A stretch of DNA of 64,000 nt from Fodinibacter sp963763015 (GTDB lineage: Bacteria > Actinomycetota > Actinomycetes > Actinomycetales > Dermatophilaceae): contig CAVXML010000011.1 of assembly GCA_963763015.1 (NCBI GenBank), positions 619,897 through 683,896 of the forward strand, given 5' to 3'. Both the position numbers and the translations under genes were made by a program. The notes under the pieces were generated by a model. It was not told where the DNA came from. It made no database searches and worked only from the letters and a program-made list of their open reading frames with translations. Below are positions 44,171 through 52,933 of the stretch, one piece after another; position 1 is the first letter of the stretch, and each line of letters begins with the position of its first letter.

Positions 44171-47100
44171 ATGGCAGCGCAGCCCACCAGTCCGAAGCCG
44201 GAGCTCCACGCACCGGTGCACCCGGTCCGCATCGTCACCGCGTCGGCCCTGTTCGACGGCCACGACGCCTCGATCAACATCATGCGGCGGATCATGCAGA
44301 GCCAGGGCGCCGAGGTCATCCACCTCGGCCACAACCGCAGCGTGCGTGAGGTCGTCGACGCGGCCATCGAGGAGGACGTCCAGGGCGTCGCGGTGTCGTC
44401 CTACCAGGGCGGCCACGTGGAGTACTTCGAGTACCTCGTCGAGCTGCTCCGCGAGGCCGGTGCCGGCCACGTGCAGGTCGTCGGCGGGGGCGGCGGGGTC
44501 ATCGTCCCGAGCGAGATCGACCGGCTGCGAGGCGCGGGCGTCACGATCTTCAGCCCCGAGGACGGACAGCGGCTGGGGCTGCCGGGGATGGTCAACCAGG
44601 TCATCCGTGCCTGCGACACCGACCTGTGGGCCGAGCACCCCACCACGGCCGCGGCCGTTCTCTCCGGCGAGCGGGCCGCCGTCGCCCGGGCCATCACCGC
44701 AGCAGAGACCGGTCGGCTTCCCCACGACCTGCGGCTCGAGCTCCAGCGAGCCGCCGACGCGCGCCGCACCCCGGTGCTCGGCATCACCGGCACGGGTGGC
44801 TCCGGCAAGTCCAGCCTCACCGACGAGCTCGTCCGCCGCCTGCGGGTCGACCAGCAGGACAAGCTGCGCGTCGCGTGCGTCGCGATCGACCCGACGCGGC
44901 GCCGCGGCGGAGGTGCGCTGCTCGGCGACCGGATCCGGATGAACGCGCTCGACGGGGACCGCGTCTACTTCCGCTCCCTCGCGACCCGAGGCAGGCACGA
45001 GGTGCCCGAGGCGCTCGGGGACGTCCTCACGATCCTCCGGGCGTCGGGGTTCGACCTCGTCGTCGTCGAGACGCCGGGCATCGGCCAGGGTGACACCGCG
45101 ATCACGAGCTTCGCCGACGTCAACCTCTACGTCATGACGCCGGAGTTCGGCGCGGCGAGCCAGCTCGAGAAGATCGACATGCTCGACTTCGCCGACGTCG
45201 TCGCGATCAACAAGTTCGAGCGGCGCGGGGCCATGGACGCCCTGCGCGACGTCGGCCGGCAGATGGTGCGCAACCGCGAGGCCTTCGGCAGGAGGCCCGA
45301 GGACATGCCGGTCTTCGGCACCTCCGCCGCCACCTTCAACGACGACGGGGTGACCGCCCTCTACCAGGAGCTGCGTGGGCTGCTCAGCGAGCGCGGGCTC
45401 GAGGTGTCCGAGGGTGCCCTGCACCGTGTCGACGTGCGCCACTCCTCGGTGCTCCGGCAGGTCGTGCCGCCGCAGCGGGTGCGGTACCTGGCCGAGATCG
45501 CCGAGACGGTGCGCGGGTACCACGAGGACACTGCTCGGTACGCCGCCGCTGCCCGCCGGGTCCAGCGGCTCACCGAGGTGCGCACCGAGCTCGAGCACGC
45601 AGGGTCCGACCGTTCCGGTGTCGAACCACTGCTCGACGACGCGCGGGGCTCGCTGCCGCTGACGGTCGCCCGGCAGCTGGCGGGGTGGTCCTCGGTCGTC
45701 GAGGCCTACTCCGGCGACGAGCAGGTCGTGACAGTCCGCGACAAGGAGATCCACACGGCCCTGGTGAGGGAGACCCTGTCCGGCAACCACATCCGTCGGG
45801 TGTCGCTGCCGCGCTACGCCGACGACGGCGACCTGGTGTCGTTCCTCCGGCGGGAGAACCTCCCCGGGCACTTCCCGTTCACCGCGGGGGTATTCCTGTT
45901 CAAGCGGGACAACGAGGACCCGGCGCGGATGTTCGCGGGGGAGGGCGACCCCTTCCGCACGAACCGCAGGTTCAAGCTCCTGTCCGAGGGGCAGCCCGCG
46001 ACCCGGCTGTCCACGGCCTTCGACTCCGTGACGCTCTACGGCCGCGACCCCGACAAGCGCCCCGACATCTACGGCAAGGTCGGCACCTCCGGGGTCTCGG
46101 TCGCGACGCTCGACGACATGCGCGAGCTGTACGCCGGGTTCGACCTCACGTCACCGACGACCAGCGTCTCGATGACGATCAACGGCCCGGCGCCGACCAT
46201 CCTCGCCTTCTTCCTCAACACGGTCATGGACCGGGAGGTCGAGAAGTGGGTGGCCGAGAACGGTCGCGACCCGAGCGCCGAGGAGGCGGACGGCATCCGT
46301 GCCGCTGCCCTGGCGACCGTGCGGGGAACCGTGCAGGCCGACATCCTCAAGGAGGACCAGGGCCAGAACACCTGCCTGTTCTCGACCGAGTTCTCGTTGC
46401 GGATGATGGCCGACATCCAGGAGTGGTTCATCAGCCACCAGGTGCGCAACTTCTACTCGGTCTCCATCAGCGGCTACCACATCGCCGAGGCCGGCGCGAA
46501 CCCCATCAGCCAGCTGGCGTTCACCCTCGCCAACGGCTTCACCTACGTCGAGGCGTACCTCGCGCGCGGCATGGCCATCGACGACTTCGCGCCGAACCTG
46601 TCGTTCTTCTTCTCCAACGGCATGGACCCGGAGTACACGGTCATCGGCCGGGTGGCCAGGCGGATCTGGGCCGTGGCGATGCGGGAGAAGTACGGGGCCA
46701 ACGAGCGGAGCCAGAAGCTGAAGTACCACGTGCAGACCTCGGGTCGCAGCCTGCACGCCCAGGAGATGGACTTCAACGACATCCGCACCACGCTCCAGGC
46801 GCTCGTCGCGATCTACGACAACGCCAACAGCCTGCACACCAACGCCTACGACGAGGCCGTGACCACCCCATCGGAGGAGTCGGTACGGCGGGCGCTCGCG
46901 ATCCAGCTCATCATCGGCAAGGAGTGGGGCCTGGCGATGAACGAGAACCCGCTCCAGGGCAGCTTCGTCGTCGACGAGCTGACCGACCTCGTCGAGGCCG
47001 CCGTGCTCGCCGAGTTCGACCGGATCTCCGAGCGCGGCGGCGTGCTCGGTGCCATGGAGACCGGCTACCAGCGCGGGAAGATCCAGGACGAGTCGATGCT

Positions 47101-47422
47101 CTACGAGCACCGCAAGCACGACGGGTCCTTGCCGATCGTGGGCGTGAACACGTTCCGCAAGCCGGATGCCGGTGAGCCGCCGCGCGAGGTCGTCCTCGCG
47201 CGGGCGTCGGAGACGGAGAAGGAGGGCCAGCTCGCGCGCGTCACCGCCTTCCGCGAGGAGAACCGCGAGGAGGCCGAGGTGGCCCTGGCCCGGCTCAAGG
47301 CGTCGGCGACCACCGGCGAGAACGTCTTCGCGGTCCTCATGGATGCCGCTCGCGTCTGTTCGCTGCAGCAGGTCACCGAGGCGTTCTTCGAGGTGGGCGG
47401 GCAGTACCGCCGCAACGTCTGA
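44171..47422 (+). CDS. icmF: Fused isobutyryl-CoA mutase (IcmF)
   Basis: Adenosylcobalamin-dependent mutase of 1083 residues that interconverts isobutyryl-CoA and butyryl-CoA, with its own GTPase chaperone built in. Domain order is diagnostic: B12-binding domain at about 15-150 (ALFDGHDASINIMRR, with the cobalt-ligating His in the DxHxxG-like motif), MeaI-type G domain at about 195-430 (P-loop GTGGSGKSS, then VVVETPGIGQGD and VAINKFE), a linker, and the TIM-barrel substrate domain at about 520-1083 (YGKVGTSGVSVATLDDM, KEDQGQNTCLFSTEF, SISGYHIAEAGANPISQLAF). It links valine or fatty-acid breakdown to central metabolism. Confidence 0.95.
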   Translation: MAAQPTSPKPELHAPVHPVRIVTASALFDGHDASINIMRRIMQSQGAEVIHLGHNRSVREVVDAAIEEDVQGVAVSSYQGGHVEYFEYLVELLREAGAGHVQVVGGGGGVIVPSEIDRLRGAGVTIFSPEDGQRLGLPGMVNQVIRACDTDLWAEHPTTAAAVLSGERAAVARAITAAETGRLPHDLRLELQRAADARRTPVLGITGTGGSGKSSLTDELVRRLRVDQQDKLRVACVAIDPTRRRGGGALLGDRIRMNALDGDRVYFRSLATRGRHEVPEALGDVLTILRASGFDLVVVETPGIGQGDTAITSFADVNLYVMTPEFGAASQLEKIDMLDFADVVAINKFERRGAMDALRDVGRQMVRNREAFGRRPEDMPVFGTSAATFNDDGVTALYQELRGLLSERGLEVSEGALHRVDVRHSSVLRQVVPPQRVRYLAEIAETVRGYHEDTARYAAAARRVQRLTEVRTELEHAGSDRSGVEPLLDDARGSLPLTVARQLAGWSSVVEAYSGDEQVVTVRDKEIHTALVRETLSGNHIRRVSLPRYADDGDLVSFLRRENLPGHFPFTAGVFLFKRDNEDPARMFAGEGDPFRTNRRFKLLSEGQPATRLSTAFDSVTLYGRDPDKRPDIYGKVGTSGVSVATLDDMRELYAGFDLTSPTTSVSMTINGPAPTILAFFLNTVMDREVEKWVAENGRDPSAEEADGIRAAALATVRGTVQADILKEDQGQNTCLFSTEFSLRMMADIQEWFISHQVRNFYSVSISGYHIAEAGANPISQLAFTLANGFTYVEAYLARGMAIDDFAPNLSFFFSNGMDPEYTVIGRVARRIWAVAMREKYGANERSQKLKYHVQTSGRSLHAQEMDFNDIRTTLQALVAIYDNANSLHTNAYDEAVTTPSEESVRRALAIQLIIGKEWGLAMNENPLQGSFVVDELTDLVEAAVLAEFDRISERGGVLGAMETGYQRGKIQDESMLYEHRKHDGSLPIVGVNTFRKPDAGEPPREVVLARASETEKEGQLARVTAFREENREEAEVALARLKASATTGENVFAVLMDAARVCSLQQVTEAFFEVGGQYRRNV

Positions 47423-47536
47423 GCCACCCCGCCCGGCCGGGATCCGCGCCCGAACCACGGCGCCGCCCGTCCCGGCGGGGATATGTTGGAGCCGCTCCGC
47501 CCCAGGGGCGTGTCGGTGGCAGGAGGAAGCGCCCAG

Positions 47537-48889
47537 GTGACCGAGTCGTCCGCCCGGCCGGGAGCCGTCCAGGCTCCCGCGACCGACCCGATCGCCGTGG
47601 TGCGGTCGCGCGCATACCTGTCGGCCCTCGTGCTCGCGGCGCTGCTCGGCATCCCGATCTCGGCGGTGGCCTACGGGTTCCTCGCACTGGTGGCGGCCAT
47701 CCAGGGCTATGTGTTCGACGACCTTCCCGGCGCCCTCGTCGACGGGGCGACGCCGGCGTGGTGGCCGGTGCCGTGGCTGGGGCTCTGCGGTCTCCTCGTC
47801 GGCCTGACGATCAGGTACCTGCCCGGCACCTCGGGGCACTCTCCCTCGCTCGGCTTCCAGATGGGCAGCGGGCCACCGGTCGACCGGCACCTGCCGGGCA
47901 TCATCCTGGCGTCGCTGGCCACGCTCAGCCTCGGTGCGGTGCTCGGGCCCGAGGCGCCGCTCATCGCCATCGGCTCGGGGCTCGCGGCGCTGACGGTGCG
48001 GTTGGTCAAGAAGGACGCCACCCCGATGGCGCTGACCGTCATGGCCTCGGCCGGCAGCTTCGCCGCGGTCAGCACGCTCCTCGGCTCGCCCGTGCTCGGT
48101 GCCTTCCTCATCATGGAGGCGGCCGGCATCGCAGGGGTGACCCTCAGCCTCGTGGCCCTTCCCGGGCTGCTCGCCTCCGGCATCGGCGCCCTGGTCTTCC
48201 TGGGACTCGACTCGTGGACGGGCCTGGGCACCTTCTCGCTGGCCCTGACCACCGTGCCCCCCGGCGTCGACCCCACCCTGGCGACCCTGCTCTGGGCGGT
48301 CCCGGTCGGCGTGGTCGGCGCGCTGCTCGGCTGGGCCGTGCGCTGGGTCGGCCTGTCGGTGCGGCCGCTCGTCCACCGCAACCGGGTGCCGGTGACCGTC
48401 GGGCTCGGCCTCCTCGTCGGCCTGACCGCCATGACCTACCAGCTGGTCACCGGCCGCAGCTTCACCGACGTGCTGTTCTCCGGCCAGGACGCGCTGCCGA
48501 CGCTCGTCGCCGGTGCCGCCGACTACTCGGTGGCGACCCTGGTCGTGCTCGGGGTGTGCAAGCTGCTGGCCTACGGCCTGTCGCTGAGCGCCTTCCGTGG
48601 CGGGCCGGTCTTCCCCGCGATGTTCGTCGGTGCCGTGCTCGGCATCGCGATGAGCGGGCTCCCCGGCATGAGCCTCGCGCCGGCGATCGGCATGGGCATC
48701 GGCGCCCTGTGCTGCGCGATGCTGCGGCTCCCGCTGACCTCCGTGCTGCTCGCGACGCTGCTGCTGGGCAGCGACGGCCTGCAGGTGACGCCGGAGGTCA
48801 TCGTGGCCGTCGTCGTCGCCTTCGTCGTCACCACCGTGCTCCCGACGCCCGGTCCGGTTCAGCCCGACGCGGCCGGCGCACCGGCCTGA
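47537..48889 (+). CDS. ClC family chloride channel/transporter
   Basis: Membrane protein of 450 residues with ten or more helices. ClC selectivity-filter regions are visible as LGPEAPLIAIGSG (a variant of GxEGP in which Ala replaces the second Gly), LLGSPVLGAFLIME and AFRGGPVFPAMFVGAVLG. The gating Glu is retained in the first motif, so it may be a proton-coupled exchanger. The GTG start is preferred because AGGAGGAAG precedes it by about 10 nt. An in-frame ATG 54 bp upstream is possible. The substrate anion may be chloride or another halide. Confidence 0.88.
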   Translation: MTESSARPGAVQAPATDPIAVVRSRAYLSALVLAALLGIPISAVAYGFLALVAAIQGYVFDDLPGALVDGATPAWWPVPWLGLCGLLVGLTIRYLPGTSGHSPSLGFQMGSGPPVDRHLPGIILASLATLSLGAVLGPEAPLIAIGSGLAALTVRLVKKDATPMALTVMASAGSFAAVSTLLGSPVLGAFLIMEAAGIAGVTLSLVALPGLLASGIGALVFLGLDSWTGLGTFSLALTTVPPGVDPTLATLLWAVPVGVVGALLGWAVRWVGLSVRPLVHRNRVPVTVGLGLLVGLTAMTYQLVTGRSFTDVLFSGQDALPTLVAGAADYSVATLVVLGVCKLLAYGLSLSAFRGGPVFPAMFVGAVLGIAMSGLPGMSLAPAIGMGIGALCCAMLRLPLTSVLLATLLLGSDGLQVTPEVIVAVVVAFVVTTVLPTPGPVQPDAAGAPA

Positions 48890-48972
48890 GCACCGCGCGT
48901 TCCCGCGGATGGCCGGTCGACCACCCTGCGCACGGATGCCGTTCGGTTGCCGGGTCGTCGACTACCTGTCGA

Positions 48973-49773
48973 CTACCCGTCGACCCGCGCGCGCAGCCAG
49001 GCGATGTCGGCTGCCTGGCCCTCGGCACCGCCAGGCGTCTCGACGACCACCGGAGCGCCAGCTTCTCGCACGAGCTCGGCGAGGGCCGCCGGGTCGATGC
49101 GCCCGGCGCCCAGGTTGGTGTGGCGGTCTGCGCCGGTGTCGAAGTCGTCGCGGCTGTCGTTGCAGTGCACGAGGTCGATCCGGCCGGTGACGGCCCGCAC
49201 CTTATCGACGACACCGCCGAGGTCGTTCCCCCCGGCGTGGGCGTGGCAGGTGTCGAGGCAGAACCCGACGGTGTCGCCCCCCTCCGCCCGGCCGATCGCG
49301 TCCCAGAGCCGCGCGATGGCCTCGACGCGGCGCGCCATCGCGTTGTCACCGCCGGCCGTGTTCTCGATCAGCAGCGGCACGGGCAGCTCGAGCCCGTCGA
49401 CGCACTTGCGCCAGTTGTCGAACCCGACCGCGGCGTCCTCCTCCTTGCCGAGGTGCCCACCGTGGACGATGACGCCCTTGGCCCCGATCTCGGCCGCCGC
49501 GAGCAGGTGCTGCTGGAGCAGCTTGCGGCCCGGGATGCGGATGCGGTTGTTCGTCGAGGCGACGTTGATGGGATAGGGGGCGTGGACGTAGAGGTCGACG
49601 GAGGCGGAGGCGGCCGCAGCCTTGAGCGCCGCTGCACCACCGGCGAAACGCACCTCCGGGCCCTTGTAGCTCTGGGGGTCGCCCAGGAAGAACTGGCTCA
49701 GGGTCGCCCCGCGGGCGGCGGCCTCCGCCACCGGGTCTCCCTGGTCGACGTGCCCACCGATGCTCAGCGCCAT
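48973..49773 (-). CDS. nfo: Deoxyribonuclease IV (endonuclease IV-type AP endonuclease)
   Basis: Base-excision-repair enzyme of 266 residues that cuts DNA 5' of abasic sites. The TIM-barrel metal ligands are visible in LSIGGHVDQG, YVHAPYPINVAS, VIVHGGHLGK, PLLIENTAGGDNAMA, GFCLDTCHAHAGG and DLVHCNDSRDDFDTGADRHT. It is slightly shorter than E. coli Nfo, as is usual in Actinobacteria. It starts at the ATG giving MALSIGGHVDQG. Divergent from the nitroreductase-like gene, with a 67-bp spacer. It lies tail-to-tail with the ClC gene. Confidence 0.92.
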   Translation of the reverse strand: MALSIGGHVDQGDPVAEAAARGATLSQFFLGDPQSYKGPEVRFAGGAAALKAAAASASVDLYVHAPYPINVASTNNRIRIPGRKLLQQHLLAAAEIGAKGVIVHGGHLGKEEDAAVGFDNWRKCVDGLELPVPLLIENTAGGDNAMARRVEAIARLWDAIGRAEGGDTVGFCLDTCHAHAGGNDLGGVVDKVRAVTGRIDLVHCNDSRDDFDTGADRHTNLGAGRIDPAALAELVREAGAPVVVETPGGAEGQAADIAWLRARVDG

Positions 49774-49840
49774 GTGCTCCACGGTAGGCCCCTCCACCGA
49801 CGGGGGTGACTCCTCGTGGCACCGGTGGGACGATGTCGAC

Positions 49841-50263
49841 GTGTCGGCGGCATCGGCGTCCACCCGGTTGGGGGTGTGGTTCTACCGCCGCCTCCACGGC
49901 CGTGCGATGGGCGGGTCGGCCGAGGCGCCGGTCGTCGTGCTCACCGTCCCCGGGCGACGGTCCGGGCTCCCCCGCTCGGCGTGCGTCCGGGCACTGCGGA
50001 GCGAGGACGGCTACGTCGTCTGGGGGTCCGCGTCGGGCCGGCCGGCCGACCCGGACTGGTTCCGGAACCTGCGTGCTGCGGGCCGCGCACAGGTCCGCGA
50101 GGGTGACCGTGAGGTGACCGTCGACGCCGTCGAGCTGGTCGGCGACCAGCGCGCACGGGTGTGGCACGACATCGTCACCGTGCTCCCGCGGGTCGCGACG
50201 TACGAGACCAAGGCGGGGCGCACGATCCCCGTCGCCCGGCTGACGCCTCTCCCGCCGGGCTGA
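49841..50263 (+). CDS. Deazaflavin (F420)-dependent nitroreductase family protein
   Basis: Small soluble protein of 140 residues with the split-barrel DDN/FDOR-B fold. It shows APVVVLTVPGRRSGLPRSA, YVVWGSASGRPADPDWFRNL and a terminal MLPRVATYETKAGR-like segment (VLPRVATYETKAGRTIPVAR). Family members reduce substrates with coenzyme F420; the mycobacterial Ddn activates nitroimidazoles. The GTG start was chosen at the beginning of homology. It is followed by the SDR gene on the same strand after 36 bp. The natural substrate is unknown. Confidence 0.85.
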   Translation: MSAASASTRLGVWFYRRLHGRAMGGSAEAPVVVLTVPGRRSGLPRSACVRALRSEDGYVVWGSASGRPADPDWFRNLRAAGRAQVREGDREVTVDAVELVGDQRARVWHDIVTVLPRVATYETKAGRTIPVARLTPLPPG

Positions 50264-50299
50264 CGAAAGGGCCTGGGCCGCGGTGGCAGGATGACCGCC

Positions 50300-51062
50300 A
50301 TGCAGGATCACGGACACCACGGCCATCGTCACCGGGGGGGCCTCGGGCCTCGGTGCCGCCACCGCCGCCGCCCTCGCCGCGCGCGGCGCCCGCGTCGTGG
50401 CCCTCGACCTCCCCGAGGCCTGTGACGCCGGCCCGCAGCTCGAGCGCGTCGAGTACGTGCCGACGGACGTCACGTCGGAAGCCGATGTCCGGGCCGCCGT
50501 CGTGCAGGCCTCCGACGACCGTGCCAGACCACTGCGGGTGGTCGTCAACTGCGCGGGCATCGGGCCCTCCGCCCGGATCCTCGGCCGCAAGGGAACCCAC
50601 TCGATCGACCTCTACCGCCAGGTCGTCGAGGTGAACCTCCTCGGCACGTTCGTCGTCCTCGCCGTCGCAGCCGAGGCGATCGCCGCGACCGAGCCAGACG
50701 AGCAGGGCCAGCGCGGGGTCGTCGTCAACACGGCGAGCATCGCGGCCTTCGACGGCCAGGTGGGCCAGGCGGCCTACAGCTCGTCAAAGGGCGGCATCGT
50801 CGGCCTCACCCTGCCGGCCGCGCGCGACCTGGCGCAGCACGGCATCCGCGTCATGACGATCGCCCCGGGCATCGTCGAGACGCCGATGCTCGCCACCGTG
50901 TCGGACGAGGTCCGCGCGGGGCTCGCCGCCGGTGTGCCGTTCCCCCAGCGGCTCGCCCGCCCCGAGGAGTATGCCCAGCTCGTGCTCGCCATCGTCGACC
51001 ACGACTACCTCAACGGCGAGACGATCCGGATGGACGGCGCCCTGCGGATGGCCCCGCGCTGA
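50300..51062 (+). CDS. SDR family oxidoreductase (3-hydroxyacyl-CoA dehydrogenase type II-like), frameshifted at codon 3
   Basis: NAD-dependent short-chain dehydrogenase of about 253 residues. It shows TAIVTGGASGLGAATAAAL (cofactor glycines), VVNCAGIG, NTASIAAF (Ser), the YSSSKGG catalytic Tyr/Lys pair, and a C-terminus (APGIVETPMLATVSDE, YLNGETIRMDGALRMAPR) typical of HSD17B10-like 3-hydroxyacyl-CoA dehydrogenases. The expected start is the ATG at 50300 (ATGCAG), but one extra G puts it out of frame with ITDTTAIVTGG. In the downstream frame no ATG or GTG occurs before 50397, which would remove the cofactor site. Either the gene is broken, the base is a sequence error, or a rare start is used. 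Confidence 0.8.
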
Positions 51063-51830
51063 CCCGCGTCCTCCGCGACGACCTCGGGCACCTCGTCGAG
51101 CTGCCCGCCTCCGTGCGCCGCGTGGTGTCTCTGGTGCCGTCGCTCACGGAGGCCCTGGCCGCGTCGTGCGCCGACCGGCTCGTGGGCGTCACGGACTGGT
51201 GCACCCACCCCGCCGACCTGGACGCCCGGGGCGTCGCGCGGGTGCGCGGTACCAAGAACCCCGACCTCGCGGCCGTGACTGCGCTGCGCCCGGACCTCGT
51301 GGTGGCCAACAAGGAGGAGAACCGGGAGCTCGACGTCCGGCGGCTGCGCGCGCCGCGGCATCCCCGTGTGGGTGACGGAGATCGAGACCGTGCCGCAGGC
51401 GGTGACGTCGATGCGCCGGCTGCTGCGGGACGGCCTCCACCTGGAGGCCGACCCACCGTGGCTCCTCGAGGCGGAGGAGGCGTGGAGCGGACCCGTGCCG
51501 CCACCGCAGGCGCGCGTCGTCGTGCCGGTGTGGCGCGACCCGTGGATGGTCGTGGGGCGACCCACGTTCACGGCGGACCTGCTGGCCCGCGCGGGGTTCG
51601 ATGTGGTCACCGGCGGGGTCCCCGGGCGCTATCCCGCGCTGGACCTCAGCACCGTGGACGACCCCCGGGTGACCGACCTCGTGCTGCTGCCCGACGAGCC
51701 CTACGTCTTCACCGAGGACGACGGTCCGGAGGCCTTCGTGAGGGTGCCGACGAGGCTGGTCTCGGGGCGTCTGCTCACCTGGTACGGACCCGCTCTCGTG
51801 GCTTCGCGGATTTCGCTCGACCGAAGCTGA
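51059..51830 (+). pseudogene. Helical-backbone metal receptor (BtuF-like cobalamin-binding) protein, frameshifted
   Basis: Similar to cytoplasmic BtuF-type proteins of about 250 residues. The first part reads VVSLVPSLTEALAASCADRL and VGVTDWCTHPADLDARG, then KNPDLAAVTALRPDLVVANK. Near 51348-51358 the frame changes by one base, and the second part continues as WVTEIETVPQAVTSM, RVVVPVWRDPWMVVGRPTFT and VLLPDEPYVFTEDDGP. Restoring one base joins the halves in the expected order. The likely start is CTG at 51059, overlapping the SDR stop, or GTG at 51113. No lipobox or signal peptide is seen. Confidence 0.72.
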
Positions 51831-51841
51831 ACGTGTAGTGT
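51812..51841 (+). promoter_or_regulatory. Candidate promoter for tRNA-Thr
   Basis: TTCGCT (51812-51817) and TAGTGT (51836-51841) are 18 bp apart and lie 38 bp before the tRNA. The -35 overlaps the end of the preceding gene. Confidence 0.35.
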
Positions 51842-51879
51842 CTCCGTCGCGCCCGGGCGGTCCGCTGCCTGCCGCGAAG

Positions 51880-51952
51880 GCCCCCTTAGCTCAGTCGGCA
51901 GAGCGTTTCCATGGTAAGGAAAAGGTCGTCGGTTCGATTCCGACAGGGGGCT
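51880..51952 (+). tRNA. tRNA-Thr (anticodon GGT)
   Basis: The acceptor arms GCCCCCT and AGGGGGC pair fully. The anticodon stem TTTCC/GGAAA encloses ATGGTAA with anticodon GGT. The T loop is TTCGATT. CCA is not encoded. Confidence 0.93.
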
Positions 51953-51998
51953 CAGGTCGACCGGGACCGGCCTTCGGGCTGGTCCGAGTCGCACCCCT

Positions 51999-52072
51999 GG
52001 CGGGGTAGCTCAGCTGGTTAGAGCGCACGACTCATAATCGTGAGGTCGCGGGATCGAGCCCCGCTCCCGCTA
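51999..52072 (+). tRNA. tRNA-Met (anticodon CAT, elongator type)
   Basis: The cloverleaf has acceptor arms GGCGGGG and TCCCGCT (with G-U at both ends), a D arm GCTCAGCTGGTTAGAGC, anticodon loop CTCATAA and T arm GCGGGATCGAGCCCCGC. The non-initiator features (paired first base) favour elongator tRNA-Met; an Ile2 identity cannot be excluded from sequence alone. Confidence 0.88.
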
Positions 52073-52108
52073 CCGAGGCCGGAGTTTCGGGGAATGCCCG
52101 CGGTCGCG

Positions 52109-52114
52109 TACCCT
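52109..52114 (+). promoter_or_regulatory. Candidate -10 box (TACCCT) for rpmG
   Basis: TACCCT lies in the 130-bp spacer between tRNA-Met and rpmG, with TTTCGG 18 bp further upstream. It leaves a leader of about 85 nt. Confidence 0.3.
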
Positions 52115-52202
52115 GTTGTGCTGGTGTCGCGAGGGCGTGCCCCAGGCACGGCACCCACCCCGACGACCCAGTACCACCGACTTCCCGAGAGCAGGTTGCC
52201 CC

Positions 52203-52373
52203 GTGGCCACAAAGAGCGCCGACGTCCGCCCGAAGATCACCATGGCGTGCACGGAGTGCAAGGAGCGCAACTACATCACGAAGAAGAACCGCCGCAACGA
52301 TCCCGACCGGATGGAGCTGGCGAAGTTCTGCCCCCGCTGCAAGAAGCACACGACGCACCGCGAGACCCGCTGA
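52203..52373 (+). CDS. rpmG: 50S ribosomal protein L33
   Basis: Ribosomal protein of 56 residues. It contains the zinc-ribbon pairs ACTEC and CPRC (C+ paralogue) and the conserved RNYITKKNRRNDPDRMELAK. It starts with GTG. In this order (rpmG, hadA/hadB, murB, secE, nusG) it matches the conserved actinobacterial neighbourhood. A hairpin terminator follows 18 bp after the stop. Confidence 0.96.
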   Translation: MATKSADVRPKITMACTECKERNYITKKNRRNDPDRMELAKFCPRCKKHTTHRETR

Positions 52374-52390
52374 CCAGAGGCTCGTCAGGT

Positions 52391-52426
52391 GAGAGGCCGC
52401 CCGCACTTCGGTGCCGGCGGCCTCTC
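52391..52426 (+). terminator. Hairpin terminator after rpmG
   Basis: GAGAGGCCGCC (52391-52401) pairs with GGCGGCCTCTC (52416-52426). Inside, GCAC and GTGC close a TTCG tetraloop, leaving one C-C mismatch. No T-run. Confidence 0.72.
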
Positions 52427-52470
52427 GCATGCGGGGCCGGCCCGGAGCCGTCGGGGCGGCGGTGGTCTCC

Positions 52471-52476
52471 TAGAGT
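52471..52476 (+). promoter_or_regulatory. -10 box (TAGAGT) for the hadA-like gene
   Basis: TAGAGT ends 7 nt before the ATG at 52484, consistent with a leaderless transcript. Confidence 0.45.
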
Positions 52477-52483
52477 GGTCGCC

Positions 52484-52933
52484 ATGGCCGTGAACCCAGA
52501 CTTCGTCGGGCGGAGCTACCCCCCGACGCCGCCGTATGCCGTCGACGCCGAGCTCATCGCCGCCTTCGCCGCGGCCGTCGGCGCCCGCGACGCGGTCCAC
52601 ACCGATGTCGAGGCCGCGCATGCGGCCGGCTACGCCGACGTCGTGGCGCCGCCGACGATGGCGGTGCGTTTCGCCCAGGAGTCCGAACGTGCCTACGTCA
52701 CGGACCCGGAGGCCGGCATCGACTTCGGGCGCGTCGTCCACGGTGAGCAGCGGTTCGTCCACCACCGGCCCATCACCGCCGGCGACCAGGTCACCGGCAC
52801 GACGACCGTCGACGCGGTGCGCCAGGCGGGCGGCCACGCCATGGTGACGACGCGAACGGAGCTCGCCACGGCGGCCGGCGAGGCCCTGACGACGTCGACG
52901 TCGACCATCGTCGTGCGCGGCGGGGAGGAGTGA
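52484..52933 (+). CDS. MaoC-like dehydratase, N-terminal hot-dog (HadA/HadC-type subunit)
   Basis: Hot-dog-fold subunit of 149 residues (FVGRSYPPTPPYAVDAELI, HTDVEAAHAAGYADVVAPPT, VHGEQRFVHHRPITAGDQV). HadA-type subunits bind the acyl chain but lack the catalytic pair and act with a HadB partner, encoded by the next gene with a 4-bp overlap. Together they are (3R)-hydroxyacyl-ACP dehydratases in fatty acid elongation. Since no mycolic acid genes are seen, a general FAS-II role is more likely. Confidence 0.88.
   Translation: MAVNPDFVGRSYPPTPPYAVDAELIAAFAAAVGARDAVHTDVEAAHAAGYADVVAPPTMAVRFAQESERAYVTDPEAGIDFGRVVHGEQRFVHHRPITAGDQVTGTTTVDAVRQAGGHAMVTTRTELATAAGEALTTSTSTIVVRGGEE

Noticed and set aside
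48955..48984. Short GTCGACTACC-type direct repeats before the endonuclease IV gene end
   Set aside because: Only two to three imperfect copies that overlap the coding end; no structural or positional reason to treat them as a functional element.
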